Source of the DNA: Dokdonella immobilis
GTDB taxonomy: Bacteria > Pseudomonadota > Gammaproteobacteria > Xanthomonadales > Rhodanobacteraceae
Length of the DNA: 64,000 bases
NCBI RefSeq assembly: GCF_900115085.1
Contig: NZ_FOVF01000018.1
Coordinates: 1-64,000 of the forward strand
Direction of reading: 5' to 3'
The notes under the pieces were generated by a model. That model was not told the DNA's origin. It searched no databases and saw only the letters and a program-made list of their open reading frames with translations. Positions 26,107 to 34,674 of this stretch are shown here, piece by piece. Both the position numbers and the translations under genes were made by a program. The stretch's first letter is position 1. Each line of letters opens with the position of its first letter.

Positions 26107-27120
26107 ATGGTGCGTCGCGTCACGAACAGGCCGGCCGGACGGGCCCGCAAGTCGCCGCCTCCAGGCGAATCCACCGCTCGCTTCTATTACAAGGGCAACC
26201 GCCTCAAGCAATTGCGCGCGTTCTGCTACACGGTGAAGTTCGGCACCCTGACCCGTGCCGCGGAGGCTCTCTTCCTCTCCCAACCCTCGGTCAGCCTGCA
26301 GCTCGGCGCGCTCGAAGCCGAGCTCGGCGTCGCCCTGATCGAGCGACGCCGGCGCCGGGTCACCCTGACCGCGGAGGGACAGGTCCTCTACGAGCTGGCC
26401 CGTCCACTGGTCGAGGGCCTTGAGTCACTGGACGAACAATTCCTGACCAAGACCCGCGAGGGCGGACGAGCGACGCTCGACATCGCCTGCGGCAACTCGA
26501 CCATCCAGTATCTGTTGCCGGACATGGTGGCCGCGTTTCGCCGTCGTCATCCCGAGGTCCATCTCAACCTGCACAACGTCACCGGGACCGACGGACTGGC
26601 CCTGCTGCGTTCCGATGAAGTCGACTTTGCCGTGGGTTCGATGCTCGATGTACCCAATGACCTCTCCTATGAAGCGCTCTACCACTTCGATCCATTGCTG
26701 ATCACGCCGCCCGATCACCCGTTGGCGGCCAAGCCGGAGGTTTCACTCGAGGATCTCTCTCCGTACGGGCTGATCCTGCCGCCCAAGCGCCTGACCACCT
26801 ATCGCCTGGTCGATCTGGTGTTCCAGAAACGCAAGGTGCCGTACCACGTGGCCATCGAGGTCGGCGGCTGGGAGGTCATCAAGCAGTACGTGGCCATGGG
26901 ACTCGGCATCTCGATCGTCACGGGAATGTGCATCCGCGAGGCCGATCGCGAGCGGCTCGCCGTGCGCAACCTGCGCTCCTACTTTCCGCAACGCAGCTAT
27001 GGCGTCGTCGTGCGCAAGGGCAGGGTCCTCAGCGCCGACGCGCGCGCCTTCATCGACCTGATCCAGCCCGGGCTGTTCGTCCGCCAGGACTGGTTTGAAT
27101 CGGGTCATTCGGAGCGCTGA
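26107..27120 (+). CDS. LysR-family transcriptional regulator (CysB-like), probable regulator of aceBA
   Basis: The roughly 337-residue protein has an N-terminal extension and then a winged HTH (LKQLRAFCYTVKFGTLTRAA and SQPSVSLQLGALEAELGVAL) at about 35-95. An effector-binding domain follows (GRATLDIACGNSTIQYLLP, LRSDEVDFAVGSM, MGLGISIVTGMCIRE). ATG 26107 is preceded by GGGAGGGG; the frame opens earlier at 26071. It is divergent from aceB, so control of the glyoxylate shunt is the natural inference. The extended basic N-terminus, about 33 residues before the HTH, is unusual for LysR proteins. Confidence 0.8.
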   Translation: MVRRVTNRPAGRARKSPPPGESTARFYYKGNRLKQLRAFCYTVKFGTLTRAAEALFLSQPSVSLQLGALEAELGVALIERRRRRVTLTAEGQVLYELARPLVEGLESLDEQFLTKTREGGRATLDIACGNSTIQYLLPDMVAAFRRRHPEVHLNLHNVTGTDGLALLRSDEVDFAVGSMLDVPNDLSYEALYHFDPLLITPPDHPLAAKPEVSLEDLSPYGLILPPKRLTTYRLVDLVFQKRKVPYHVAIEVGGWEVIKQYVAMGLGISIVTGMCIREADRERLAVRNLRSYFPQRSYGVVVRKGRVLSADARAFIDLIQPGLFVRQDWFESGHSER

Positions 27121-27290
27121 TCGGTTCGCTCGCGACTGCGGCAACGAGGTCCCTACGCAGGCGCACCGCCTTATCGGCACGGTTCCGCCGATCAGCGGCG
27201 TTCCGTACAAGCGGCGCGATCTGTTAGCGTTAGCCGCATTGGCCGGGCACGCGTGTCCGGCGCAAACGTCCGACGACGACGGGGGCTCGC

Positions 27291-27587
27291 ATGGCACGTT
27301 GGATCCTGATCGGTTTGACCCTGGCTGGACTCGTCACTGCGTTTCTTACGCGCAGTCCGGGCGTGCTGGGCGTGTCGATTCTGATGATCCTGATCGGTTC
27401 GTTCGGCACGGTATTCTCGATCGCTGCGGAACGCGTGTCGGCGAACGCCCGACCGGATGCCAGCATGCTGCCCCCCGAGGCGTTGCTTGCGATCCGGGAG
27501 AAAGCCAAGGCCAGGGCATCCGAGGGCGCATCGTCCAGCCACGGAGAAGCCCGTCCCGGCCCGGCCGTGGGCGGACAGCGCCCCTGA
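27291..27587 (+). CDS. Small inner-membrane protein
   Basis: The 98-residue protein has two N-terminal hydrophobic segments, WILIGLTLAGLVTAFL and VLGVSILMILIGSFGTVFSI. A hydrophilic tail follows with LPPEALLAIREKAKARASE. No family was recognised. ATG 27291 begins MARWILIGL. Its neighbour is the GlsB-like membrane protein. Confidence 0.55.
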   Translation: MARWILIGLTLAGLVTAFLTRSPGVLGVSILMILIGSFGTVFSIAAERVSANARPDASMLPPEALLAIREKAKARASEGASSSHGEARPGPAVGGQRP

Positions 27588-27727
27588 TCGCGGCATGGCC
27601 GCGGCCTGCCGGGTCGCCGCCCCGGAACCCGGATTTTCGTCGAAGCCCGCACTGCGTCATGCCAGCGACGCTGTGAGGGCGCACCATGCACGGGTCGCAT
27701 TGGGCGACGTCGCCTAGGGGAAGTGCC

Positions 27728-27982
27728 TTGTCTGTTCAATCGCTGTTGATTTTCCTGCTGGTCGGCGCGATTGCCGGCTGGCTCGCTGGACTTGTGGTGA
27801 AGGGTCGCGGACTGGGTCTGGTCGGCAATATCGTCATCGGCATTCTCGGTGCCTTCATTGCCGGATGGCTGCTGCCACAGCTGGGCATCTACATTGGCGG
27901 CGGCATCGTCGGTGCGATTCTCAATGCCATGATCGGCGCGATCATTCTGCTGGTAGTGGTGATGGCAGTGAGAAGGGCCTGA
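27728..27982 (+). CDS. GlsB/YeaQ/YmgE family stress-response membrane protein
   Basis: This 84-residue transglycosylase-associated-type protein has three hydrophobic segments: LLIFLLVGAIAGWLAGLVV, LGLVGNIVIGILGAFIAGWL and GAILNAMIGAIILLVVVMAV, with the glycine-rich pattern typical of the YeaQ/GlsB family. TTG 27728 is chosen because GGGGAAG precedes it and the protein then has the usual family length; the upstream frame is non-homologous. It is induced by stress in other bacteria (family knowledge). Confidence 0.8.
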   Translation: MSVQSLLIFLLVGAIAGWLAGLVVKGRGLGLVGNIVIGILGAFIAGWLLPQLGIYIGGGIVGAILNAMIGAIILLVVVMAVRRA

Positions 27983-28172
27983 TCCGTCCGGACCGGGTGG
28001 ACGAACAGTGCCACCCGGTTCCTGCCGGATGCAGTACGATCGGCTGCGCGCTCGTTTTGCCGATCGCCGGCGGTTAGTGACCTGCCGCACACTGCGCGTT
28101 GATGCCGTCGGTCATTCCCGCTATCGTCGATTGGCCAAGGTCTTCCGGCAGCAAAGGCTGCCGGTCACGAGG

Positions 28173-29765
28173 ATGCGCACGGCGATGAGATTGCGCAATG
28201 TACTTTTGCTGGCCGTTGTCGTTTTGGCGGGCGGCGCGCTGGCGCTGGAGTTTGCCGCACGTTCGGCGGCCCTGCGCGTGGCGCGGGCGCTGGCGCCGCG
28301 AGCCGTGCTGACCTACGACAGCGCAGGCATTGCCCTCGACGGCAGCGTGCGCCTGCGCGAGCCACGCCTGGAGGTGCGCCAGGGCCGTTGGCAAGGCGAA
28401 CTCAAGGCCCGTTCGGCCGACCTGCGCGGCAGCGGTCGCTTCTGGCTGGTGGGACAGTCTTTGTCGAGGGATCCCGATCCCCCGTCCGATCTTTCGCTGG
28501 TCGTGCACGGGCTGACGATCAACGGCAGCGACGGCGGTAACGGTGTCGGAAGCTGGCTCGGTACGCCCGATCTGGCACTGTTCGAGAACCAGGGTTGCGG
28601 GAGCGACAATCTCGGCGAAAAGGATCGCGCCAGGATGGGCATTGCAGCAAGTCCGCGCGTCGATCGTTTCGAGTACCACCATGACGCAGCCTCGAAGACC
28701 ATCGAACTCATGTTCGAGCTGGACAGTCCGAACGTCGCCAACTGGCAGGGCTACGCGGAGTTCAGCGCGTTCGATCCCGGGCGCTGGTCCGATTCGGCGG
28801 CCCGGCATGAGCTGCGCCTGGTCCGCGCCGGGCTCAGCTATCGCGATCCGGGCTACCTGTCCCGACGCAACACGTTCTGCGCACAGTGGCTCGGGGTAAG
28901 CTCGACCGAGTTCGTCGATCGGCATGTGGAAGCGGTCCGGTCGTTTCTGGTTTCCCGGGGCATCAACCCGAGCGCCGAGGTGCTGGCACTGTACCAGCGC
29001 CTGGTCACGCGCGGCGGGGCGCTCAATCTCGCCAGCATTCCGGAGGCGAGCTGGGTGCCGGCCGAACTCGAGGCCTATCCCCGCCAGTTGCTGCTGCGCC
29101 AGCTGAACATCACGGCGCGCTTGGACGATGCGCCACCGATCATGCTCCGACTGGCTTTCGCCGAACCTGAGATTCCGCTCTATGTCGTGAAGTCCGCGGA
29201 CAGGCTCGCCTCCGCGGCGGTTCCCGAGCTGGCCCTCGGGCCAGGCGCCGAGGTTGCCGCGGTCGCTGCGGCGCCGACGCCACCGCGACCGGCTACCGAA
29301 ACGGTCGAGCCGCCTGGCCCTGAAGCCGCCACGGAACCCGTTGTCGCGAAAACCGTCTCGGCAGCGCCCGCGCCGGGACCGCCACCCGCCTATCCCGAAC
29401 CGCGTGCGGAGAACGATGAGGCGAAGCCGGCACGGCTGGACAGCAGTGGCAAGGTCATTGCCAGCGCACCTCCACCACCGCCCGATTCGACGCTTGCCCT
29501 GGTCTGGGAGCCCGGTGTCATCGAGCGCCTGCCACCGGCGCAGACGAAGCAGCCGGAATACGAGGTGGTCACCGTGGCCAGTCTGGGTCGCTACATCGGC
29601 AAGCGCTTTCAGCTGGTGACCGTGAACGGCAAGCGCGTCGAAGGCGAAATCGACTCGGTCGAGCCGGACAGGATCGTGTTGCTGGTCCAGGTCGGACGCG
29701 GGAGCGCGAAGTTGAATGTCCCGGTTTCGAATATCCGCGAGGCCCGCCTGCTGCGGCCTCGTTGA
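28173..29765 (+). CDS. Uncharacterised membrane-anchored envelope protein (paralogue of 59795)
   Basis: About 530 residues from ATG 28173 (ATG 28185 also possible). It has an N-terminal anchor (VLLLAVVVLAGGALALEFAA), a central region with SLVVHGLTIN, RNTFCAQWLG and SSTEFVDRHVEAVRSFLVSR, a Pro/Ala/Glu-rich linker near 380-460, and a C-terminal beta module (YEVVTVASLGRYIGKRFQ). The RN.FCA-x(n)-TEFVDRHV-VR segment recurs in the protein at 59795, so both belong to one family. A periplasmic location is inferred. It immediately precedes the ECF sigma gene at 29840. I recognise no characterised family. Confidence 0.6.
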   Translation: MRTAMRLRNVLLLAVVVLAGGALALEFAARSAALRVARALAPRAVLTYDSAGIALDGSVRLREPRLEVRQGRWQGELKARSADLRGSGRFWLVGQSLSRDPDPPSDLSLVVHGLTINGSDGGNGVGSWLGTPDLALFENQGCGSDNLGEKDRARMGIAASPRVDRFEYHHDAASKTIELMFELDSPNVANWQGYAEFSAFDPGRWSDSAARHELRLVRAGLSYRDPGYLSRRNTFCAQWLGVSSTEFVDRHVEAVRSFLVSRGINPSAEVLALYQRLVTRGGALNLASIPEASWVPAELEAYPRQLLLRQLNITARLDDAPPIMLRLAFAEPEIPLYVVKSADRLASAAVPELALGPGAEVAAVAAAPTPPRPATETVEPPGPEAATEPVVAKTVSAAPAPGPPPAYPEPRAENDEAKPARLDSSGKVIASAPPPPPDSTLALVWEPGVIERLPPAQTKQPEYEVVTVASLGRYIGKRFQLVTVNGKRVEGEIDSVEPDRIVLLVQVGRGSAKLNVPVSNIREARLLRPR

Positions 29766-29839
29766 GTTCGCCGCATAATGCGGCGACGCCCTGCCCGCGC
29801 GCCTGCAACGAAAGGGCGTCGTGGATCGTCTATTTGGAC

Positions 29840-30424
29840 ATGGGCGCTGATGGTCCGGCAACGGGCATGAACAACGGATTTGGACAGGCGCTCGACGGGC
29901 GACTGCTGGAGCGGGCCAGGCGCGGCGATGGCGCGGCCCATGCTGCGATCTACCGCACCTATGCGCGGGCCTGCTACAACCTCGCCCTGCGCATTCTCGG
30001 CGAACCCGCAGCGGCCGAGGACGTCGTGCAGGATGTATTCCTGCGCATGATGGATACGGTTTCCGGCTTTCGCGGTGATGCCCCGTTTGGCGCCTGGCTC
30101 AAGCGCATGACGGCAAATGCCACGATCGATGTGATCCGGCGCAACAAGCGGTTCGACGGCGAGGACGCCAGCGATCACCTGGAGGCGTCGCAGGCCCAGG
30201 GCATTCCTGCGGACAGCGCAGTCGACGCCTGGGCGCTGCTCATGCAGCTCGGTCCGCGATCCCGTGCGGTGGTGCTGCTGCACGAGATGGAAGGCTATAC
30301 GCACAAGGAGTTGTCCGGGTTGTTTGGCCAGAGTGAGAGTTATTCCAAGTCCGTGCTGGCGCGGGCGCTGAAGCGTCTCGAGTCGATCGCACATGCGGCG
30401 GGTGGGAGCGGAGCAGTCAAATGA
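29840..30424 (+). CDS. ECF-family RNA polymerase sigma factor
   Basis: About 194 residues from ATG 29840 (ATG 29867 is also possible). Region 2 shows HAAIYRTYARACYNLALRIL, EDVVQDVFLRMMDTVSGFRG and APFGAWLKRMTANATIDVIR. Region 4 shows LGPRSRAVVLLHEMEGYTHK and ELSGLFGQSESYSKSVLARA, an HTH. The stop codon overlaps the start of the downstream anti-sigma-like gene (ATGA at 30421), which implies coordinated production. Its target regulon may include the adjacent envelope genes (inference). Confidence 0.85.
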   Translation: MGADGPATGMNNGFGQALDGRLLERARRGDGAAHAAIYRTYARACYNLALRILGEPAAAEDVVQDVFLRMMDTVSGFRGDAPFGAWLKRMTANATIDVIRRNKRFDGEDASDHLEASQAQGIPADSAVDAWALLMQLGPRSRAVVLLHEMEGYTHKELSGLFGQSESYSKSVLARALKRLESIAHAAGGSGAVK

Positions 30425-30891
30425 TGTCTAGGAGCGAAACCAATACTGGCGGGAGGCTTGCCGCCTTGCTGGGCGGGTTGCCCGAATACGATCCACGGCC
30501 CGATCTGTGGTCGCGTATCCAGTTCGTGCACCAGCGGCGCAAGCGGCGGCGGCGCCACGGGGCCTGGATGGCGGGTATGCTGGCGAGTGCGGCGCTCTTG
30601 CTGGTTGCGCTGGTTCCGCGCTCGCCGCAGGTCGTGCCGGTCACGGCTGAACCGGGCGATTGGCAGGCACGTTCGCATGCCCTGGAGCGGGAGTGGCGGG
30701 CCTCTTCGCCAGGGTTCATGGACCCGCGATATCGTGCCGAATTGAGGCTGATCGACGCGCAATTGCAGGCGGCTTACGACCGCGGCGCGAAGCCGCACGA
30801 ATTGGTTCCACTGTGGAAATTGCGCAGCGAGGCATTGCAGGAGCTAGTGCGCACTGACAACGGTCGCGTCCGCGCCGTAACCCGAATATAG
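30421..30891 (+). CDS. Probable membrane anti-sigma factor
   Basis: The 156-residue protein has an N-terminal cytoplasmic part (about 45 aa, GGLPEYDPRPDLWSRIQFVH), a single membrane span (WMAGMLASAALLLVALV) after a basic RRKRRRRHG stretch, and a periplasmic C-terminal domain of about 85 aa with helices (RYRAELRLIDAQLQAAYD, LRSEALQELVR). Size, topology and the four-base overlap with the ECF sigma gene match anti-sigma factors, although the ZAS zinc motif HxxxCxxC is absent. A PDZ-domain protein follows 16 bp downstream. Confidence 0.7.
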   Translation: MMSRSETNTGGRLAALLGGLPEYDPRPDLWSRIQFVHQRRKRRRRHGAWMAGMLASAALLLVALVPRSPQVVPVTAEPGDWQARSHALEREWRASSPGFMDPRYRAELRLIDAQLQAAYDRGAKPHELVPLWKLRSEALQELVRTDNGRVRAVTRI

Positions 30892-30907
30892 ATCTCCGGA
30901 GACGAAC

Positions 30908-31936
30908 ATGAAGGTAATTGGTTTTTGCAGCCGGATGGGCACGCTGACCGCGCTGACGGCCGCCCTGTGCATATCGAGTGCGGCGGTACACGCGGCCGGT
31001 AGCCAGGGCGTTGTCGCAAAGGTGCCGTCCCTGGCGGCCCAGGGCAATGGCGCCCTCGGGATCAGCCCGGAGCAGCGGCTGCACGAGGAATTGCGCCTGC
31101 TCCTGCTCGACATGATCGAATCCGGCGCCTTCGGGCAGACCCCGGTGGAACAGATTTCGCTGTCCATCGATGCCCCGGCGGAGCGTGCCGGAGGGCTGGG
31201 CCTGCTGGTCGACAGCAGCAGCGCCGCCGCCGCCGCGGATGGCTTGCACGTCCTCGGGGTTACTCCCGGCGGCAGCGCCAGCCGGATGGGTCTCAGATCG
31301 GGCGACCTGATTCTTGCTGTCAATGACGTGGGTCTGGCTGGTCTCGGCGCGGATTCCGCGGGCCGCGCGCGCGCCGCGGAGCGCCTTCGCGAACAGGTGA
31401 GTGAACTGGAGGATGGCGCCGCGCTGAACTTCCGGATCGTGCGCGCCGGAGAGCAGACCACCGTGTCCGGACGGATGGTGTCGACCTGGATTCCTGCCCT
31501 GCATCTGACGGTCGGCAGCGGGACCGCCGTTGCTTCGGCGCAGGATGCCCAAGGTTCCTCGGCTTCCTCCAACCTGGGTTGTGGTCGTGTCAGCATCTTC
31601 GATGTCGCGCCGCGCCAGCGCGACCTGCATGCTGCCGCGCTGATCAGCATCGACGGCGATCGCTCGCCATTCGCGGGACAGACCACCTTCCGGCTGAGTG
31701 CAGGCCACCATGTACTGAAGGTGGCCGAGCGTATCGATGGTCGCTATCTGGGCTTCAATGATCGGCTGCGCAACAGTGGTCCTGACAGTCGCTACAAGAC
31801 GCTGAGCATCGAGGTGGCGCCGAACACGACCTATCTGCTGGCGGCGAGGTTGAACAAGGACCAGCGCAACGTCTGGCAGGACGGCGCCTACTGGGATCCG
31901 GTGATCTGGAGCGAGACTGCCGAGGCCTGCCGATGA
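30908..31936 (+). CDS. Secreted PDZ-domain protein of the sigma/anti-sigma operon
   Basis: The 342-residue protein has a signal peptide (RMGTLTALTAALCISSAAVH, likely cleaved at AAVHA-AG). A PDZ domain lies near 105-185 (GLHVLGVTPGGSASRMGLRS followed by GDLILAVNDVGL). A C-terminal beta-rich region has HHVLKVAERIDGRYLGFND and TTYLLAARLNKDQRN. There is no protease catalytic domain, so it is likely a periplasmic binding or sensing protein. It follows the anti-sigma gene by 16 bp. A role in signalling to that anti-sigma, comparable to RseB-like sensors, is inferred only. Confidence 0.75.
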   Translation: MKVIGFCSRMGTLTALTAALCISSAAVHAAGSQGVVAKVPSLAAQGNGALGISPEQRLHEELRLLLLDMIESGAFGQTPVEQISLSIDAPAERAGGLGLLVDSSSAAAAADGLHVLGVTPGGSASRMGLRSGDLILAVNDVGLAGLGADSAGRARAAERLREQVSELEDGAALNFRIVRAGEQTTVSGRMVSTWIPALHLTVGSGTAVASAQDAQGSSASSNLGCGRVSIFDVAPRQRDLHAAALISIDGDRSPFAGQTTFRLSAGHHVLKVAERIDGRYLGFNDRLRNSGPDSRYKTLSIEVAPNTTYLLAARLNKDQRNVWQDGAYWDPVIWSETAEACR

Positions 31937-32008
31937 CGGTTTCGACCGTCGCCGCTCGTTGCATGCGCGACGACCGCGGTACACTTGTTCTTTGCCTGGC
32001 ACGTTCCG

Positions 32009-32761
32009 GTGACCCAGCTCAGCGTCAACATCAACAAGGTTGCGGTGCTGCGCAATTCGCGCGGTGGTACCGATCCTGATCCGCTCGAAGCCGCGCGGTG
32101 CGCCCTGGCTGCAGGTTGCCATGGCATCACCGTGCACCCGCGTCCGGACCAGCGGCATATTCGCCCGGCGGATGTAGTAGCCATCCCGGCCATCCTCGGC
32201 CAGGCCGAGCTGAATATCGAGGGTAATCCGTTCGCGCCGGCGCGCGGCAGTTACCCGGGCCTGCTCGAACTGGTTCGGGCTACCCATCCGGCCCAGGTCA
32301 CCCTGGTCCCGGATTCGGATGCGCAGCTGACTTCCGATCATGGATTCGACCCGTCCGCGGATCTTTCCGCGCTGCGCAAGCGGATCGGTGAGTTCAGGCG
32401 CGAGGGCTGTAGGGTCAGCGTTTTCGTGGATGCCGGCAGCAGGGGTCTGGCGCGGCTCGCGGATTGCGGCGCGGATCGCGTCGAGATCTACACCGGGCCA
32501 TTTGCTGCTGCCGTGGCGCGCGGCGACGTCGATGCGGCATTGGCGGATTGCCTGGCAACCGCGCGCGAGGCACGCTTGCTCGGACTCGGCGTCAACGCCG
32601 GGCATGACCTGAGCCAGGCCAATCTTGCGACCTTGCTGGCCGCGATTCCGTGGATCGACGAGGTATCGATCGGTCACGCCCTGTTCGCCGAAGCCCTCTA
32701 CGAGGGTCTCGCCACGACGATTTCCCGCTATCTGGCGATACTGGCCGACGTCCCCCGCTGA
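32009..32761 (+). CDS. pdxJ: Pyridoxine 5'-phosphate synthase
   Basis: This 250-residue TIM-barrel enzyme joins 3-amino-2-oxopropyl phosphate with deoxyxylulose 5-phosphate to make pyridoxine 5'-phosphate. It begins [19 protein letters not shown], with HPRPDQRHI (catalytic His/Arg), [39 protein letters not shown], and [13 protein letters not shown] for phosphate binding. GTG 32009 gives the family length. Its proximity to exbD2 matches the Xanthomonas order from memory. Confidence 0.95.
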   Translation: MTQLSVNINKVAVLRNSRGGTDPDPLEAARCALAAGCHGITVHPRPDQRHIRPADVVAIPAILGQAELNIEGNPFAPARGSYPGLLELVRATHPAQVTLVPDSDAQLTSDHGFDPSADLSALRKRIGEFRREGCRVSVFVDAGSRGLARLADCGADRVEIYTGPFAAAVARGDVDAALADCLATAREARLLGLGVNAGHDLSQANLATLLAAIPWIDEVSIGHALFAEALYEGLATTISRYLAILADVPR

Positions 32762-32819
32762 ACCCGTCCCATCGCGACGCGCTGGGGAGAGGATGAACCG
32801 CTGACTCGGGTCCGCGCGG

Positions 32820-33227
32820 TCAGTCGGGGGTAACCGACATCACTCGCAGGTTCTTGATACCGTTGTTCTGCGCGGTAGCCAGGACGTTGGCCAGATTGTC
32901 GTATGAAGAATGCGCCTGCGGACGAATATCCAGCTGGACCGGCCCCCCTGCCGCCGCCACGCGCAGGCTTTGGTCCAGTCCCGAGCGGCTCAGGGACTGC
33001 CCTTCCAGCACGAGTTCGCCGTTGTCCTGGATGGACAGGCCAAGGACCCGGGGCTCCACGGCCTTGCCTTGATCGCCTGCCTGGAGGGGCAGGTCGATCC
33101 GCTTCGTCAACAAGGGCGTGGTGACCATGAAGATGATGAGGACGGTCAGCAGCACGTCGACCAGGGGAGTGATGTTGATCTCGGCGATCGTTGTCGCGCC
33201 GGTGGAGCGTTCACGTGCAAAGGACAT
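32820..33227 (-). CDS. exbD2: ExbD-family biopolymer transport protein (second copy)
   Basis: This 135-residue protein has an N-terminal membrane segment (AEINITPLVDVLLTVLIIFM) containing the proton-pathway Asp of the ExbD/TolR family, and a periplasmic domain. It begins MSFARERSTGATTIAEINIT. In Xanthomonas the last gene of tonB-exbB-exbD1-exbD2 is a second exbD; the same order is present here. Here a strong terminator lies between exbD1 and exbD2 (33367-33394), so exbD2 probably has its own promoter in the 200-bp gap. Confidence 0.85.
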   Translation of the reverse strand: MSFARERSTGATTIAEINITPLVDVLLTVLIIFMVTTPLLTKRIDLPLQAGDQGKAVEPRVLGLSIQDNGELVLEGQSLSRSGLDQSLRVAAAGGPVQLDIRPQAHSSYDNLANVLATAQNNGIKNLRVMSVTPD

Positions 33228-33366
33228 GGCACACCTCCGCTTGCTGGTGGACGATGGACTCCTCGACGCCGGCGGCCTCACGGGCGGCAATGCGACTGCC
33301 TCCTGAAGCGCGGCGTTGCGTTGCCAGCGTACTCCCGGATGGCGACGATCGGGAAGCCCGGGCAAG

Positions 33367-33394
33367 AAAAAAGGCGCCGCTTTCGCGACGCCCT
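33367..33394 (-). terminator. Rho-independent terminator after exbD1
   Basis: Read on the minus strand, GGCGTCGC-GAAA-GCGGCGCC forms an eight-base stem with a GAAA loop (33373-33392), followed by six T (33367-33372). The position, about 35 bases past the exbD1 stop, makes it a terminator for tonB-exbB-exbD1. It splits exbD2 from the rest of the cluster. Confidence 0.8.
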
Positions 33395-33427
33395 TGTTCA
33401 TGCCACCTGTTTCCTGCCGGCTTCGGC

Positions 33428-33841
33428 TCAGCGGTCCATCTGGGCCGTGATGAATCCGATCTTGACCATGCCAGCACTCTTGGCGTTGGCCATCACTGTG
33501 GCGATCAGCTGGTATTGGGTGGTCTTTTCTGCGCGAATCTGCAGCTCGGGCTGTGGATTCTTCTGCGCTGCCACGCGCAGCTGGGCGGCGAGCATCGCTT
33601 CGGTGATCAGCTCGTCGTTCCAATACAGGTCGCCGCTTTCCTTGACCGCCAGGTCGATCGGTTCCGGCGGCGTGGTTTCCTGGACATTGGGATTGGCTTG
33701 CGGCAGATCGATGCGGATCTTGTGGGTCATCAGCGGCGCCGTGATCATGAAGATGATCAGCAGCACCAGCATCACGTCGACGAGCGGCGTGACGTTGATT
33801 TCCGCCATCGGGCCGCCGCCCGAATTGGATGCGAATGCCAT
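33428..33841 (-). CDS. exbD1: ExbD-family biopolymer transport protein
   Basis: The 137-residue protein has a short cytoplasmic N-terminus, a membrane segment (AEINVTPLVDVMLVLLIIFM) with the essential Asp, and a periplasmic domain (IRIDLPQANPNVQ, ELQIRAEKTTQYQLIATVMA). It works with ExbB to couple proton flow to TonB for outer-membrane transport. The gene starts three bases after exbB ends, so they are co-translated. Confidence 0.9.
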   Translation of the reverse strand: MAFASNSGGGPMAEINVTPLVDVMLVLLIIFMITAPLMTHKIRIDLPQANPNVQETTPPEPIDLAVKESGDLYWNDELITEAMLAAQLRVAAQKNPQPELQIRAEKTTQYQLIATVMANAKSAGMVKIGFITAQMDR

Positions 33842-33844
33842 GGC

Positions 33845-34654
33845 TTACTTCCTCGCGGCTGCGGGCGCCGGAACTGCCTGACCGCCTTCGACGCGGGATC
33901 CGATGGCGAAGAAGTCATGCAGGTCATGCGCGAACTCGTCGAAGCGTGCGTAGATCAGTCGATTGCTGCGCACGTAGAAGTTGTAGGCGAGCACCGCGGG
34001 GATGGCGACGAACAGACCGACGGCGGTCATGATCAGTGCCTCACCGACAGGGCCGGCCACTGCTTCCATCGATGCAGAACCAGTCGACGCGATTTTGATC
34101 AGGGCGTGGTAGATGCCCCAGACCGTACCGAGCAGACCGACGAACGGCGCGGTCGATCCGACCGTGGCGAGCACGGTCAGGCCGCCTTCGAGACGCATGC
34201 TTTCGCGGGCGACACCCTGGCGCAGCGCGCGATCGATGAACTCGGAGCGGTTCAGGGCCTCGACCAGACGGCTGCCTTCATGGCGCGTGTGGTGCTGGGC
34301 AGCGGTTGCCGCCTCGAGCGCGATCTTCGAGAACGGCTCGGACTTCGGCTGCTCCTCGAGGAAGCGGATGGCTTCCTGGGCGGAAGGCGTCTCCCAGAAG
34401 GTGTGGATGACCCGATCCATGCGCGAACGCACCATCGTGTTGCGAATGAAATTCGCAATGATGAAGTAGATCGACAAAACCGACATCGTCACGAGGGTGA
34501 TGAAGACCACCCAGCCGACCAGGTCGAAGTTGTGGATAAGATGATCAAAGCCCATCTGCGACATCGCTTGGGCATTGCTGCCACCGCCGGGAATGGGTGG
34601 GGGCATGGCACCTGACTGATCCGCAGGCGAGGTCGAAGAAGCATCTTGCTGCAT
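33845..34654 (-). CDS. exbB: ExbB-family biopolymer transport protein
   Basis: The 269-residue MotA/TolQ/ExbB protein has an N-terminal membrane segment (WVVFITLVTMSVLSIYFIIA) after about 45 residues and two C-terminal ones (GLTVLATVGSTAPFVGLLGT followed by VWGIYHALIKI, then EALIMTAVGLFVAIPAVLAY), the standard three-helix topology. It forms the proton-driven motor with ExbD and TonB. The gene lies between tonB and exbD1 in the same transcription direction. Confidence 0.9.
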   Translation of the reverse strand: MQQDASSTSPADQSGAMPPPIPGGGSNAQAMSQMGFDHLIHNFDLVGWVVFITLVTMSVLSIYFIIANFIRNTMVRSRMDRVIHTFWETPSAQEAIRFLEEQPKSEPFSKIALEAATAAQHHTRHEGSRLVEALNRSEFIDRALRQGVARESMRLEGGLTVLATVGSTAPFVGLLGTVWGIYHALIKIASTGSASMEAVAGPVGEALIMTAVGLFVAIPAVLAYNFYVRSNRLIYARFDEFAHDLHDFFAIGSRVEGGQAVPAPAAARK

Positions 34655-34674
34655 GGCGCTACCTTAGATGATTG

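Noticed and set aside
28074-29861. 595-codon minus-strand open frame opposite the envelope-protein gene
   Set aside because: Composition and lack of motifs fit antisense shadow; the plus-strand frame has a membrane anchor and a paralogue.
30716-32677. 653-codon minus-strand open frame over the PDZ and pdxJ genes
   Set aside because: Antisense shadow; both plus-strand genes have clear family motifs.
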